This document shows positions 18,981 through 27,004 of a stretch of 64,000 nucleotides of DNA, piece after piece. Position 1 is the stretch's first letter; each line of letters begins with the position of its first letter. The notes beneath the pieces were generated by a model. That model made no database searches. It had not been told where the DNA came from and saw nothing but the letters and a program-made list of their open reading frames with translations. The position numbers and the translations under genes are program-made. The stretch is from Chitinophaga sp. (GTDB lineage Bacteria > Bacteroidota > Bacteroidia > Chitinophagales > Chitinophagaceae), in contig NZ_JAFAIX010000003.1 in the NCBI RefSeq assembly GCF_019236475.1, forward strand, positions 62,001-126,000. Reading direction: 5' to 3'.

Positions 18981-19661
18981 TTATCTCAACCCTGCAATCA
19001 GGTTAATAGTGAGTGCTAATACAAAGGTATTCAGGATGAAGGAAATAAGGCCATGAAACAGTACGATCCTCCTCAATAGCTTCCTGCTGACCTCCACATC
19101 AGATACCTGGAATGTCATACCTATCACAAACGAAAAATAGGCAAAGTCGATATAATCAGGATTGTTTTCTTCAGGAAAAATCAGCCCACCTGCATGCCTG
19201 GTTGGGTCAGTAACATCATCGTCATAATAAATATCTGCATAATGAAAGGTAAAGGTAGTATGAACCATAATCCAGGAGGCCAACATCCCAACGACTGCAA
19301 CAGGCACATATACTCCTTTTGAAGGTCCTAAATCATTTGATAACAACATTAATAAAACAATTACCAGACCGGCAACCGAGGCGATTATAACGACAGTCAT
19401 GACAAATACCCGGTTACCGTCATCTATTCTACCCCAGGTTCTTATCTCATCAACATTCCTGCTAAAAAATATAATCCACCCCATCGTTATAAACGAAAGA
19501 GCAAATACATCCCATAATAACACCGAAAGCACCAATGGATTAAAAGGTATGTGACAGAAATGAAATAAGGCAAATACCAATAAGGTCAACCCTAAACTTA
19601 CTGTGACCCTCTCTAACGGGTGCATGCTTAGCAGCAATTTGATAGCAGCTTTCTTTTTCAT
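18981..19661 (-). CDS. DUF1345 family integral membrane protein
   Basis: The product is 226 residues from the ATG at 19661; an in-frame TTG 21 bases upstream is less likely. About six hydrophobic segments are visible. The diagnostic DUF1345 C-terminal region contains HTTFTFHYADIYY and, after GGLIFPEE, DYIDFAYFSFVIGMTFQVSD. The function of the family is unknown; members are about this size and often predicted as permease-like. Its 3' end abuts the ChrB remnant, and it is divergently arranged with the Crp/Fnr gene (164-bp gap). Confidence 0.88.
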   Translation of the reverse strand: MKKKAAIKLLLSMHPLERVTVSLGLTLLVFALFHFCHIPFNPLVLSVLLWDVFALSFITMGWIIFFSRNVDEIRTWGRIDDGNRVFVMTVVIIASVAGLVIVLLMLLSNDLGPSKGVYVPVAVVGMLASWIMVHTTFTFHYADIYYDDDVTDPTRHAGGLIFPEENNPDYIDFAYFSFVIGMTFQVSDVEVSRKLLRRIVLFHGLISFILNTFVLALTINLIAGLR

Positions 19662-19813
19662 AGTATTTAAAGATAACTGCAAAAATCAACTTTTTTATGC
19701 TAAGATCACTGCTCCTCCACTATTTTAAGATATTCACACCAGGAGACTACTACAAGGACGATCCTTTGGCTTCAATTTTCAAAAGATCCGGACAAAATCA
19801 CCACCCTTTATTT

Positions 19814-19821
19814 TACCTTTG
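19814..19821 (+). promoter_or_regulatory. Bacteroidota -7 box immediately before the Crp/Fnr gene
   Basis: TACCTTTG matches TAnnTTTG and lies only 4 bases before the ATG at 19826, implying transcription starting at or next to the start codon. No TTTG is seen 19 bases upstream, so the -33 element is weak. Confidence 0.55.
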
Positions 19822-19825
19822 TATT

Positions 19826-20401
19826 ATGCACGATCAACTTATCCATCTTATTAGACAAAACGTAGCGCTTTCTGATGTAGAAAAGGATATGTGTGTGCAA
19901 TTCTTCGAACCAGTGTTGTACCCCAAGAATCGTATTATTGAAGAAGAAGGGAAAATCCCTTGTTATCTGTATTTTGTTGTTTCGGGGTTCGTACGTCTAT
20001 TCCATTACAACGACAAAGGTGAAGAGGTAACAACACACATCAATTGTCCCCCCGGATTTATTACTTCCTACTCCAATTTTGTGAGTCAAAGCAAGTCGGA
20101 CGAAAATCTGGAGTGTATTACAGCTTGTGAACTATTAAGAATTACAAAACCAGACCTCGATTTGTTGATCCAACAAAGCCCGGCTTTTAAAGATTTCAGT
20201 TTGTTGGTGTTTCAGCAAGCCTTAACTTATAATGAAAAGCGTTCCAAAGAGCTGGCTACGCTTAGTGCTGAACAACGCTACCTGAAATTGATGAATGAAC
20301 ATCCCGATGTTCTTCAGCATGTTCCGATGCAATACATTGCTTCATTTCTCGGTATGAACCCTAAAAGTTTAAGTCGTATCCGCAAACAGATTATTAGGTA
20401 A
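19826..20401 (+). CDS. Crp/Fnr family transcriptional regulator
   Basis: The product is 191 residues from the ATG at 19826. This start gives the normal family N-terminus (MHDQLIHLIRQNV); a longer in-frame extension to 19697 has no family counterpart and would run through the -7 box. The cyclic-nucleotide-binding-like beta roll (about 25-115) contains YLYFVVSGFVRLFHYNDKGEE. A short C-terminal winged helix (about 150-190) has MQYIASFLGMNPKSLSRIRK. The Arg/Glu phosphate-binding cassette of true CRP is not evident, so the effector is unknown. It lies 63 bases upstream of the epimerase-like gene, a likely target or operon partner. Confidence 0.9.
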   Translation: MHDQLIHLIRQNVALSDVEKDMCVQFFEPVLYPKNRIIEEEGKIPCYLYFVVSGFVRLFHYNDKGEEVTTHINCPPGFITSYSNFVSQSKSDENLECITACELLRITKPDLDLLIQQSPAFKDFSLLVFQQALTYNEKRSKELATLSAEQRYLKLMNEHPDVLQHVPMQYIASFLGMNPKSLSRIRKQIIR

Positions 20402-20464
20402 CATTTGTGAAGTGTTTTTGAATGCGCAAGGCTGACCTTTGGCTTGTCATTTAAAATCATTGGA

Positions 20465-21424
20465 ATGGAACAGAAAAACTTAGCACTGGTTTCCGGTGCC
20501 AACGGACATTTAGGTAATAATTTAGTCCGATTACTACTAAAAAAAGGTATCCCTGTACGGGCATCCGTACGTAACATCAAAAACAAAACACCCTTCGACG
20601 GTTTGAACTGCGAGGTTGTACAGGCTGATATTACAGACAAGGCTTCTTTTATAAGATCCCTGCAAGGCGTGGATACATTTTATGCTGTAGGCGCTGCTTT
20701 CAAATTATGGGCTAAGGATCCCAAAAAGGAAATCTACGATGTGAACATAGAGGGAACACGAAATACAATCGAGGCTGCCGCGGAAGCAGGTGTAAAGAGG
20801 ATAGTCTATGTCAGCTCCATTGCAGCGTTAAACTATACTACACTGCCCACAAAAGAAAGCAACGGCTACAATCCTGACCGTAGAGATATGTATTACAATT
20901 CCAAGAATGATGGTGAACAACTGGCTTTCGCAATGGCAAAAAAATTGGGAATAGAATTGGTATCCGTTATGCCGGGAGCGATGATTGGCAGTGAAGCATT
21001 TCTTCCTCTTAATGTCTCTTATGGTGTATTGAAACTGATTTTGAATAAACAAATTCCGATGGATACCAAAATCACGTTGAACTGGATTGATGTTAAGGAT
21101 GTGGCTGAAGGCTGTTACCTCGCAGCAATAAAAGGGCGTTCAGGAGAACGCTATATTCTTGCCAACGAAAAATGTATGACCATTACAGATACCACCAGAC
21201 TGGCTCAAAAACTATATCCCGAACTGAAACTCAAAGTACCCGGATCAGTACCTAAATTTATGTTGTATGCCATTGCCGGATTGATGGAATTTTCTGCAAA
21301 GCTAAGTGGGAAAGCCCCGGTACTCACTACAAAAGATATTGCAATGTTTTCTGGCCTACAACAGGACTTTGATATTTCCAAGTCAAGAAACGAGTTAGGT
21401 TTTAATCCCAAAAATACGGAGTAG
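20465..21424 (+). CDS. NAD(P)-dependent epimerase/dihydroflavonol-reductase-like protein, C-terminus cut by an in-frame TAG
   Basis: The product is 319 residues from the ATG at 20465; an in-frame TTG at 20444 is less likely. It is an extended short-chain dehydrogenase with the Rossmann motif GANGHLG (11-17), VSSIAAL, and the catalytic YxxxK in MYYNSKNDG. The stop TAG at 21422-21424 follows FNPKNTE. The same frame continues for 19 codons as ALTEALAYLMRNNSDLIRQ and ends at TAG 21482-21484. That tail looks like the usual final helix of this family, so the gene has probably lost its last helix by a nonsense mutation. The substrate is unknown. It is likely co-expressed with the Crp/Fnr gene upstream. 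Confidence 0.85.
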   Translation: MEQKNLALVSGANGHLGNNLVRLLLKKGIPVRASVRNIKNKTPFDGLNCEVVQADITDKASFIRSLQGVDTFYAVGAAFKLWAKDPKKEIYDVNIEGTRNTIEAAAEAGVKRIVYVSSIAALNYTTLPTKESNGYNPDRRDMYYNSKNDGEQLAFAMAKKLGIELVSVMPGAMIGSEAFLPLNVSYGVLKLILNKQIPMDTKITLNWIDVKDVAEGCYLAAIKGRSGERYILANEKCMTITDTTRLAQKLYPELKLKVPGSVPKFMLYAIAGLMEFSAKLSGKAPVLTTKDIAMFSGLQQDFDISKSRNELGFNPKNTE

Positions 21425-21585
21425 GCTTTGACAGAAGCGTTGGCCTACCTTATGCGTAATAACTCGGATTTGATCCGGCAGTAGGATAAATGCTTAGGCA
21501 GATGGAATGAGGTACTTTTGAAATCTGGCTCTTTAATATGCTGTCAACTTGTTTGTATGCATATCTATATATACAAGCTCGTAAA

Positions 21586-21615
21586 ATAGAAAAGGCCCTC
21601 TTCCGAGAGCCTTTT
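21586..21615 (-). terminator. Rho-independent terminator of tRNA-Leu copy 2
   Basis: An 11-bp stem (21590-21600 with 21605-21615, one G-U pair, 4-base loop) is followed on the minus strand by T-rich sequence, 17 bases after the tRNA 3' end. Confidence 0.8.
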
Positions 21616-21632
21616 CCTTGTGGTAGTTTCTG

Positions 21633-21716
21633 TGCCCAGAACAGGAATCGAACCTGCACTCCGTTGCCGAAACAAGATTTTGAGTCTAGCGCGTCTACCA
21701 ATTCCGCCATCTGGGC
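21633..21716 (-). tRNA. tRNA-Leu (anticodon CAA), copy 2
   Basis: This is an 84-base class II tRNA identical to copy 1 (1856-1939) except for three bases in the variable arm. Anticodon loop CTCAAAA, acceptor pairing and T-arm are the same, including the U-U mismatch in the anticodon stem. No CCA is encoded. The 18 bases upstream of the tRNA are also identical between the copies, so this is a true duplication, not two unrelated leucine tRNAs. Confidence 0.95.
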
Positions 21717-21754
21717 AATTGCCTTTCGCAATGCGTTCCCGCGTTAACGGGATG

Positions 21755-21785
21755 CAAATGTAGATATTAATTTGAAATAAACAAA
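21755..21785 (-). promoter_or_regulatory. Bacteroidota promoter for tRNA-Leu copy 2
   Basis: On the minus strand TTTG (21782-21785) is followed after exactly 19 bases by TACATTTG (21755-21762), a perfect -33/-7 pair. It lies within the spacer shared with the divergent dehydrogenase gene starting at 21813. Confidence 0.85.
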
Positions 21786-21812
21786 TATTTATTTTTTTTC
21801 GTAAATTATAAG

Positions 21813-23027
21813 ATGGAAAAGACGCTTCACATTGGTCTCATAAGGGAAGAAAAAATACCGCACGATAACCGCGCTGCCTTCACTCCCAAACAATGCCAGT
21901 GGATCATGCACCACTACCCTCACGTAATGGTACATGCCCAACCCTCTCCGCATCGCTGCTTTAAAGATGAAGAATACGCTAAAGCCGGCGTGTCTATTAC
22001 AGAAGATCTCAGCGCATGCAGCCTCCTCTTAGGCATCAAAGAAGTGCCTCCTCCATTCCTCATCCCCAATAAAACATATCTCTTCTTCAGCCATACCAAA
22101 AAGAAACAACCACATAACCGTAAAATGCTGCAAGCCATCTTGCAAAAAAATATCCGCCTGATAGATTACGAATGCCTCGTCCACCCCGATGGACAACGAA
22201 TCCTCGGCTTCGGCTTCTTCGCGGGCGTAGTAGGCGCCCACAACGGCCTAATGGCCTACGGCCATAAAACCGGCACCTTCAAATTGAAGCCTGTACACCA
22301 ATGCCACGATTTCCAAGAACTCATCACCCACTATTTCGGTGTGAAATTACCACCTCTAAAAATCGTTGTCACCGGCTCCGGACGCGTAGCCGCCGGCATC
22401 CTGGAAATAATGGGACTCCTTGGTATTAAATACCTCCCACCAGAAGAATACCTCATGAACCAATATAACTATCCCGTATATACGCAGTTGAAAGCAGGTG
22501 AACTATATCTTCGCAAAGGTGAGAAAACTTATAGTCGCGCCGATTTCCACGCACACCCGGAAATGTACGACTGCCGCTTCCTCCCCTATGTTACCGTGAG
22601 CGATATCCTCATGAACGGTATCTACTGGGATCAGAATATACCCCGATTATTCACTGCCAACGACCTGAAAAAAGATAACTTCCACATCCAAGTGATCGCA
22701 GATATCACAGACGATACCAATGGCTCCGTCCCCTCCAATCTCGGCGATAGCACCATCGAAGATCCCGTCTACGGCGTCAATAAACAAACCAATACCCGCA
22801 CCGAACCATACCTACAAGATACCGTCGATATGATGTGTGTCAGCAATCTCCCCAATGAATTACCCCGGGATGCTTCCCAATATTTCGGAGATCAACTGAT
22901 GAAATATGTCTTTGAAGAATTATTGAAAGATAACAGCGAAATGCTGCTGAATGCTACCATTACGCAAAATAGACAGCTAACTGCGAAATTCAGCTATCTG
23001 CAAGATTATGTGGAGGATGTACTATAA
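21813..23027 (+). CDS. Alanine dehydrogenase / saccharopine dehydrogenase (LYS1-type) family protein
   Basis: The 404-residue product begins with the family hallmark IGLIREEKIPHDNRAAFTP (7-25), the N-terminal substrate domain of alanine dehydrogenases and lysine-forming saccharopine dehydrogenases. A Rossmann-type segment IVVTGSGRVAAGILEIM (about 184-200) would bind NAD. It acts in the cytoplasm on amino acids; which of the two reactions it catalyses cannot be told, though Bacteroidota members are usually annotated as alanine-dehydrogenase-like. Its 3' end overlaps the convergent methyltransferase gene by 6 bases. Confidence 0.85.
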   Translation: MEKTLHIGLIREEKIPHDNRAAFTPKQCQWIMHHYPHVMVHAQPSPHRCFKDEEYAKAGVSITEDLSACSLLLGIKEVPPPFLIPNKTYLFFSHTKKKQPHNRKMLQAILQKNIRLIDYECLVHPDGQRILGFGFFAGVVGAHNGLMAYGHKTGTFKLKPVHQCHDFQELITHYFGVKLPPLKIVVTGSGRVAAGILEIMGLLGIKYLPPEEYLMNQYNYPVYTQLKAGELYLRKGEKTYSRADFHAHPEMYDCRFLPYVTVSDILMNGIYWDQNIPRLFTANDLKKDNFHIQVIADITDDTNGSVPSNLGDSTIEDPVYGVNKQTNTRTEPYLQDTVDMMCVSNLPNELPRDASQYFGDQLMKYVFEELLKDNSEMLLNATITQNRQLTAKFSYLQDYVEDVL

Positions 23028-23741
23028 CTTCAAGTAATAAGGCTGTAATAAGGCTATAAATGCCGTTGTATAGTTGTTGTGGGCATCTCGTATATCCAAC
23101 TCCTGCACCAACATGGGTTTCGACTCACGAGAAAAGATACCCACACTCCGAAAATATCCATGACGCACGCTTTGCTTCACCTGCAAATGCGTTCCTAAAT
23201 GATAACCGGCCTGCTCGGCTAGTTCCCGGAAAATAATAAACTCCTGATAAGGCAACAATACAGAAAATGCGCCATCCCGTGTTAAATGCGCATCAATGGC
23301 TTGTATTAACGCGCCATAGCCCAAATTCGTTGCATGCATAGCTTGATCTTTCTGCGCATGCCCACTCTTTAATGCCACTTCATAAAACGGCGGATTCGTA
23401 ATCACAAAATCATATAATGCACTGGGCTGCAACTCCCGTACATCGGCTTCCAGTAAGGATAATCTATCTCCCCATGGAGATGCCGCGAAATTCTCTCTCG
23501 CCTGCCTCGCCGCTCCTGCATCCAACTCTACGGCGGTAATAGCCGCCGGATGCGCCTGCGCCAACATCAGACTAAGCAAACCCGTACCAGCACCTATGTC
23601 CAGAATAGTGCGCACATGTGTTGCTCCCTGGAGGTACTGCGCGGTGAAAGCCCCTTGTATACAGGCGTCTGTACAGACTTTCATGGCGCAGTGCTCCTGG
23701 TGCACAATAAATTGCTTAAACTGAAAAAATGTATTGGCCAT
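23022..23741 (-). CDS. trmN6: TrmN6/YfiC-type methyltransferase (tRNA1(Val) A37 N6-methylation)
   Basis: The 239-residue product is a class I SAM-dependent methyltransferase. Motif I is ILDIGAGTGLLSLMLA (about 46-61), acidic motif II is AVELDAGAARQA, and the catalytic motif is VITNPPFYE (NPPF as in N6-adenine methyltransferases). The N-terminal FKQFIVHQEHCAMKVCTDAC matches the YfiC family. It should modify A37 of a tRNA; the exact target is inferred from the family. It starts 3 bases after the GH29 gene in the same direction, and its end overlaps the convergent dehydrogenase gene by 6 bases. Confidence 0.88.
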   Translation of the reverse strand: MANTFFQFKQFIVHQEHCAMKVCTDACIQGAFTAQYLQGATHVRTILDIGAGTGLLSLMLAQAHPAAITAVELDAGAARQARENFAASPWGDRLSLLEADVRELQPSALYDFVITNPPFYEVALKSGHAQKDQAMHATNLGYGALIQAIDAHLTRDGAFSVLLPYQEFIIFRELAEQAGYHLGTHLQVKQSVRHGYFRSVGIFSRESKPMLVQELDIRDAHNNYTTAFIALLQPYYLKL

Positions 23742-23744
23742 ACC

Positions 23745-25868
23745 CTATTTTGCCCGCAAAGATAGGGAGAGATTAGGCATTCTCATGTTCCGATGCGGAG
23801 ATACTGCTTTGGCATCCTGAATGGTAATATGCTGTACCGCTGCATCCTTGCGGATTTCCACGGGCAATACCTGCTCATACAACTGCTGTGAAATATTCTT
23901 ATTAATAGCCCATTGCAACTCCTTCGCAAAACGTGTGTATAATTTCACGACTATCTGATTCACACCTGGCTTCAAGCGCAGTAATACTACTTCCGATTGA
24001 GTAGTTCCCCTATCAGGATGATTATGAATAACCTGCTCCTCTCCATTCACATACACCTGTATACCATCCCCACTGGTAAAGCCTATCAGGTATTCGCCAC
24101 CTTTCGTTGATGTAATTTCCTGCATTACATACCAGTTGGTATGCCTACCTCCTGCTAACGTTTGCACCTGATCATTCCGCCACTCCGGATGCTGTATCCA
24201 TGCAGTATCCTTACCCGCCCATGCGGCGGCAGGACGAATATTATGAAGATCGCCAGCACTCCCGCCAATACCGCCACGATACGGTCCAGCCACATACATA
24301 GACCCAAATTTCAACTGCTGAAAATCGTTCTTCAATGCAATCGTTTTACCACCAACCAACAAGATCTCTTGCGACTGACCATTCAGCGTAAACGCCAACG
24401 TACGGCCTTTCTCTGCATCGCTGTATCTCGCTACTACCTGCTTAGGTTTCGATGATACAAACGCCCAAGTATCTCCTACCGCACTGCGATAATAACTTTC
24501 ATAATCAATGCCGGAAAAACTATACAAGGGAGTAGCATTCCCACGATCCAGCAAAGATGGCTGCGATAATAAATGCACTGGCTGAATATCCAGTGTTCCT
24601 TCATAACTCAATGCGATCACGGGTATATGTGCCTGCTGCAGCACTCCTGATGGCAGTTGTATACGCACGCCACCATTCACCGCTGTAACATTTGCAGCTA
24701 AAGGACCTGCTGCCCCGAGTTCTTGTACTGCCGTAATTTTATTTTTCAATCCAGGCAGAAAAATCGAATTTCCTACCGGTTGTTGTAATAGAGAGAGATA
24801 AATTTTACCCGGTTTGGCAGTCACTTCTCCCCAAGCAAAAGTGGTGTCAAATGGATTTGGAGATGCGCTGTAAATGGCTTCCCCATTGCGTTCCAGCCAT
24901 TGACCATTCAATATCAATACTTCTTTTTCAAAATCTACTACAGACCCATCCCCACGTGGCCCAATATTCAACAGGTAATTACCTCCCCTACTCACTACTT
25001 TTATCAGCCCACGGAGTTTCTCATCTGCTTTATCTTCGGCCTTGCCATGCTTTTGCCAAGAGCGGTAACCCCAGGTTTCATCATATACAGACGCTGGCGT
25101 TTGCCATGGTGAGGCAATGGCATAGTCGGGATACTGGTTGTCTCCCATTACACAAAAATCTCCGGCATCATTTCCTAACCTACCACTCACCATACATCCA
25201 GGCTGCAGCTCATGCACCAAACTCGCTAAATCCCTACTCTGCTGCGCGGTCAATGATCCCATGTCAAACCAAATCTCAGACACCGGTCCGTAGTTAGTCA
25301 TCAATTCCCTTACCTGTTGCAGGTTATAGGCATGATGCTCCGGCGTAATCGGATCACTATTACTGCTACTGATAGGATACGCTTGCGGGAAATGCCAGTC
25401 GATCAACGAAAAATACATCCCGAATTTCAACCCATGACGCCTACAAGCATCCGATAATTCCTTCAATACGTCCCGCTTAAACGGTGTCGCATCTACAACA
25501 TTATAATCCGTAAAGGCGGAATGAAACATACAAAAGCCATCATGGTGCTTGGAAGTCATCACAACAGATTTCATCCCAGCCGCTTTTGCCAACAGTACAA
25601 TAGAATCAGCATTCCAATAGGTTGGGTTAAACCTTTTAGCTACATCTCCGTATACATCACTGTAAATGCCGGCATGCGACTGTATCTGCTCACTATAACC
25701 ACGAGTAACTGGCTTACCTTCCCAAACACCTCCCAGCGTGCTATAGATCGCACCCCAGTGAATAAACATGGAATATTTCTGGTTCTTCCAGTCTGTCAGG
25801 GCATCATGCTGCTGTGCCCTAGCCGATAATCCGCCCAGGAGCAGTAACCCCATAACAAGTTTCTTCAT
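23745..25868 (-). CDS. Exported GH29 alpha-L-fucosidase
   Basis: The 707-residue product has a signal peptide (cleavage near SARAQ, 19). The TIM barrel has the GH29 features KYSMFIHWG (31-39), MTSKHHDGFCMF (104-115), FGMYFSLIDWH and the nucleophile Asp202 in EIWFDMGS. A C-terminal beta-sandwich (about 350-430) and a further galactose-binding or PA14-like beta domain (about 530-660, with GFTSGDGIQVYVNGEEQ) follow; the latter may bind carbohydrate. It should release terminal alpha-L-fucose in the periplasm. It lies outside the SusCD locus but fits a plant or animal glycan diet. It is 3 bases upstream of the methyltransferase gene, an unrelated function that may share its transcript. Confidence 0.93.
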   Translation of the reverse strand: MKKLVMGLLLLGGLSARAQQHDALTDWKNQKYSMFIHWGAIYSTLGGVWEGKPVTRGYSEQIQSHAGIYSDVYGDVAKRFNPTYWNADSIVLLAKAAGMKSVVMTSKHHDGFCMFHSAFTDYNVVDATPFKRDVLKELSDACRRHGLKFGMYFSLIDWHFPQAYPISSSNSDPITPEHHAYNLQQVRELMTNYGPVSEIWFDMGSLTAQQSRDLASLVHELQPGCMVSGRLGNDAGDFCVMGDNQYPDYAIASPWQTPASVYDETWGYRSWQKHGKAEDKADEKLRGLIKVVSRGGNYLLNIGPRGDGSVVDFEKEVLILNGQWLERNGEAIYSASPNPFDTTFAWGEVTAKPGKIYLSLLQQPVGNSIFLPGLKNKITAVQELGAAGPLAANVTAVNGGVRIQLPSGVLQQAHIPVIALSYEGTLDIQPVHLLSQPSLLDRGNATPLYSFSGIDYESYYRSAVGDTWAFVSSKPKQVVARYSDAEKGRTLAFTLNGQSQEILLVGGKTIALKNDFQQLKFGSMYVAGPYRGGIGGSAGDLHNIRPAAAWAGKDTAWIQHPEWRNDQVQTLAGGRHTNWYVMQEITSTKGGEYLIGFTSGDGIQVYVNGEEQVIHNHPDRGTTQSEVVLLRLKPGVNQIVVKLYTRFAKELQWAINKNISQQLYEQVLPVEIRKDAAVQHITIQDAKAVSPHRNMRMPNLSLSLRAK

Positions 25869-25981
25869 AATGTACCAAGTTGACGTTATGAAAACAATAT
25901 AGTGCTAAATCGTTAAAGTAGTATTATTTATTACGCCTTCGGCAGACACGTACTTGGCTGGCCTACGTATACCCATAAGGG

Positions 25982-26986
25982 TTAGAACGCGGCCCTAGCC
26001 GTAGGAACGGCATCCAGTCCAGCAAACTCCCCTGCGAGGTATTTGTAATAAGCAGTAATGGCAATCATACCAGCATTATCCGTACAGTATTCAAATTTGG
26101 GAATGAAAGTGCGCCAGTTGTATTTGTTGCCATAGGCTTCCAACGCGTTTCTCAGGCCACTATTGGCACTCACGCCACCAGCTATCGCGATATCACGGAT
26201 ACCGGTTTCCTGCGCGGCCTTTACCACCTTGTTCAACAAAATACTCACAATCCGCTGCTGTATAGACGCACAGATATCTGCCAGATGCTTCTCTATAAAT
26301 TGAGGATCCTGCTGCTGGTTCTCCTGTATAAAATAAAGGATGGCAGTTTTAAGGCCGGAGAAACTGAAATTCAACTCCGGTATTTTTGGTTCAGGGAATT
26401 TAAATCTATTGGGATCGCCTTCTTTGGCGTATTTATCTATTAATGGCCCACCAGGATAAGGAAGTCCCAGCAGCTTGGCACTCTTATCGAACGCCTCTCC
26501 GGCTGCATCATCCAGCGTTTCGCCGATTACCCGCATGTTCAACGGACTCTCACACAATACAATCTGGGTATGACCTCCGGAAACTGTTAAACAGAGAAAA
26601 GGAAAATCCGGCTTGGGATCGTCAATGAAATTGGCCAGTACATGGGCCTGCATATGATGCACACCTATCAACGGAATATTCAAGGCCATCGCCAATGATT
26701 TGGCAAAACAACTGCCTACTAGCAAAGAGCCTATCAAGCCCGGCGACTGCGTAAAGGCAATAGCACTCAGCTCTTCCTTCTTTACACCCGCCTTTTGCAG
26801 GGCAATATCCACCACCGGTACGATGTTCTCCTGGTGCGCGCGGGATGCCAGCTCCGGTACCACGCCGCCATATTCTTCATGTACTTTCTGGTTGGCTATC
26901 TGATTGGATAATATCTTACCATCTACCAATACTGCCGCTCCTGTATCATCACATGATGATTCTATTGCTAATATTTTCACTGACAT
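25982..26986 (-). CDS. tsaD: tRNA N6-adenosine threonylcarbamoyltransferase TsaD
   Basis: The 334-residue product transfers the threonylcarbamoyl group to A37 of ANN-decoding tRNAs with TsaB/TsaE. It begins ILAIESSCDDTGAAV. The metal-binding histidines are His111 and His115 in GVHHMQAH, the positions known for iron in the E. coli enzyme. The SGGHTQIVL and TDNAGMIA motifs of the ASKHA fold are present. The ATG at 26986 is preferred over a TTG 9 bases upstream, which would lie at the end of the -7 box. Length is normal. Confidence 0.97.
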   Translation of the reverse strand: MSVKILAIESSCDDTGAAVLVDGKILSNQIANQKVHEEYGGVVPELASRAHQENIVPVVDIALQKAGVKKEELSAIAFTQSPGLIGSLLVGSCFAKSLAMALNIPLIGVHHMQAHVLANFIDDPKPDFPFLCLTVSGGHTQIVLCESPLNMRVIGETLDDAAGEAFDKSAKLLGLPYPGGPLIDKYAKEGDPNRFKFPEPKIPELNFSFSGLKTAILYFIQENQQQDPQFIEKHLADICASIQQRIVSILLNKVVKAAQETGIRDIAIAGGVSANSGLRNALEAYGNKYNWRTFIPKFEYCTDNAGMIAITAYYKYLAGEFAGLDAVPTARAAF

Positions 26987-26992
26987 AAGCGG

Positions 26993-27000
26993 CAAATTTA
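26993..27000 (-). promoter_or_regulatory. Bacteroidota -7 box 6 bases before tsaD
   Basis: TAAATTTG on the minus strand lies 6 bases before the tsaD ATG. A TTG occurs about 21 bases upstream, near but not at the ideal -33 spacing. It suggests a leaderless or nearly leaderless mRNA. Confidence 0.5.
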
Positions 27001-27004
27001 CGAA

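Noticed and set aside
19697..19825. Upstream extension of the Crp/Fnr gene by 43 codons
   Set aside because: The extension does not match the family N-terminus and runs through the -7 promoter box; the ATG at 19826 fits the family.
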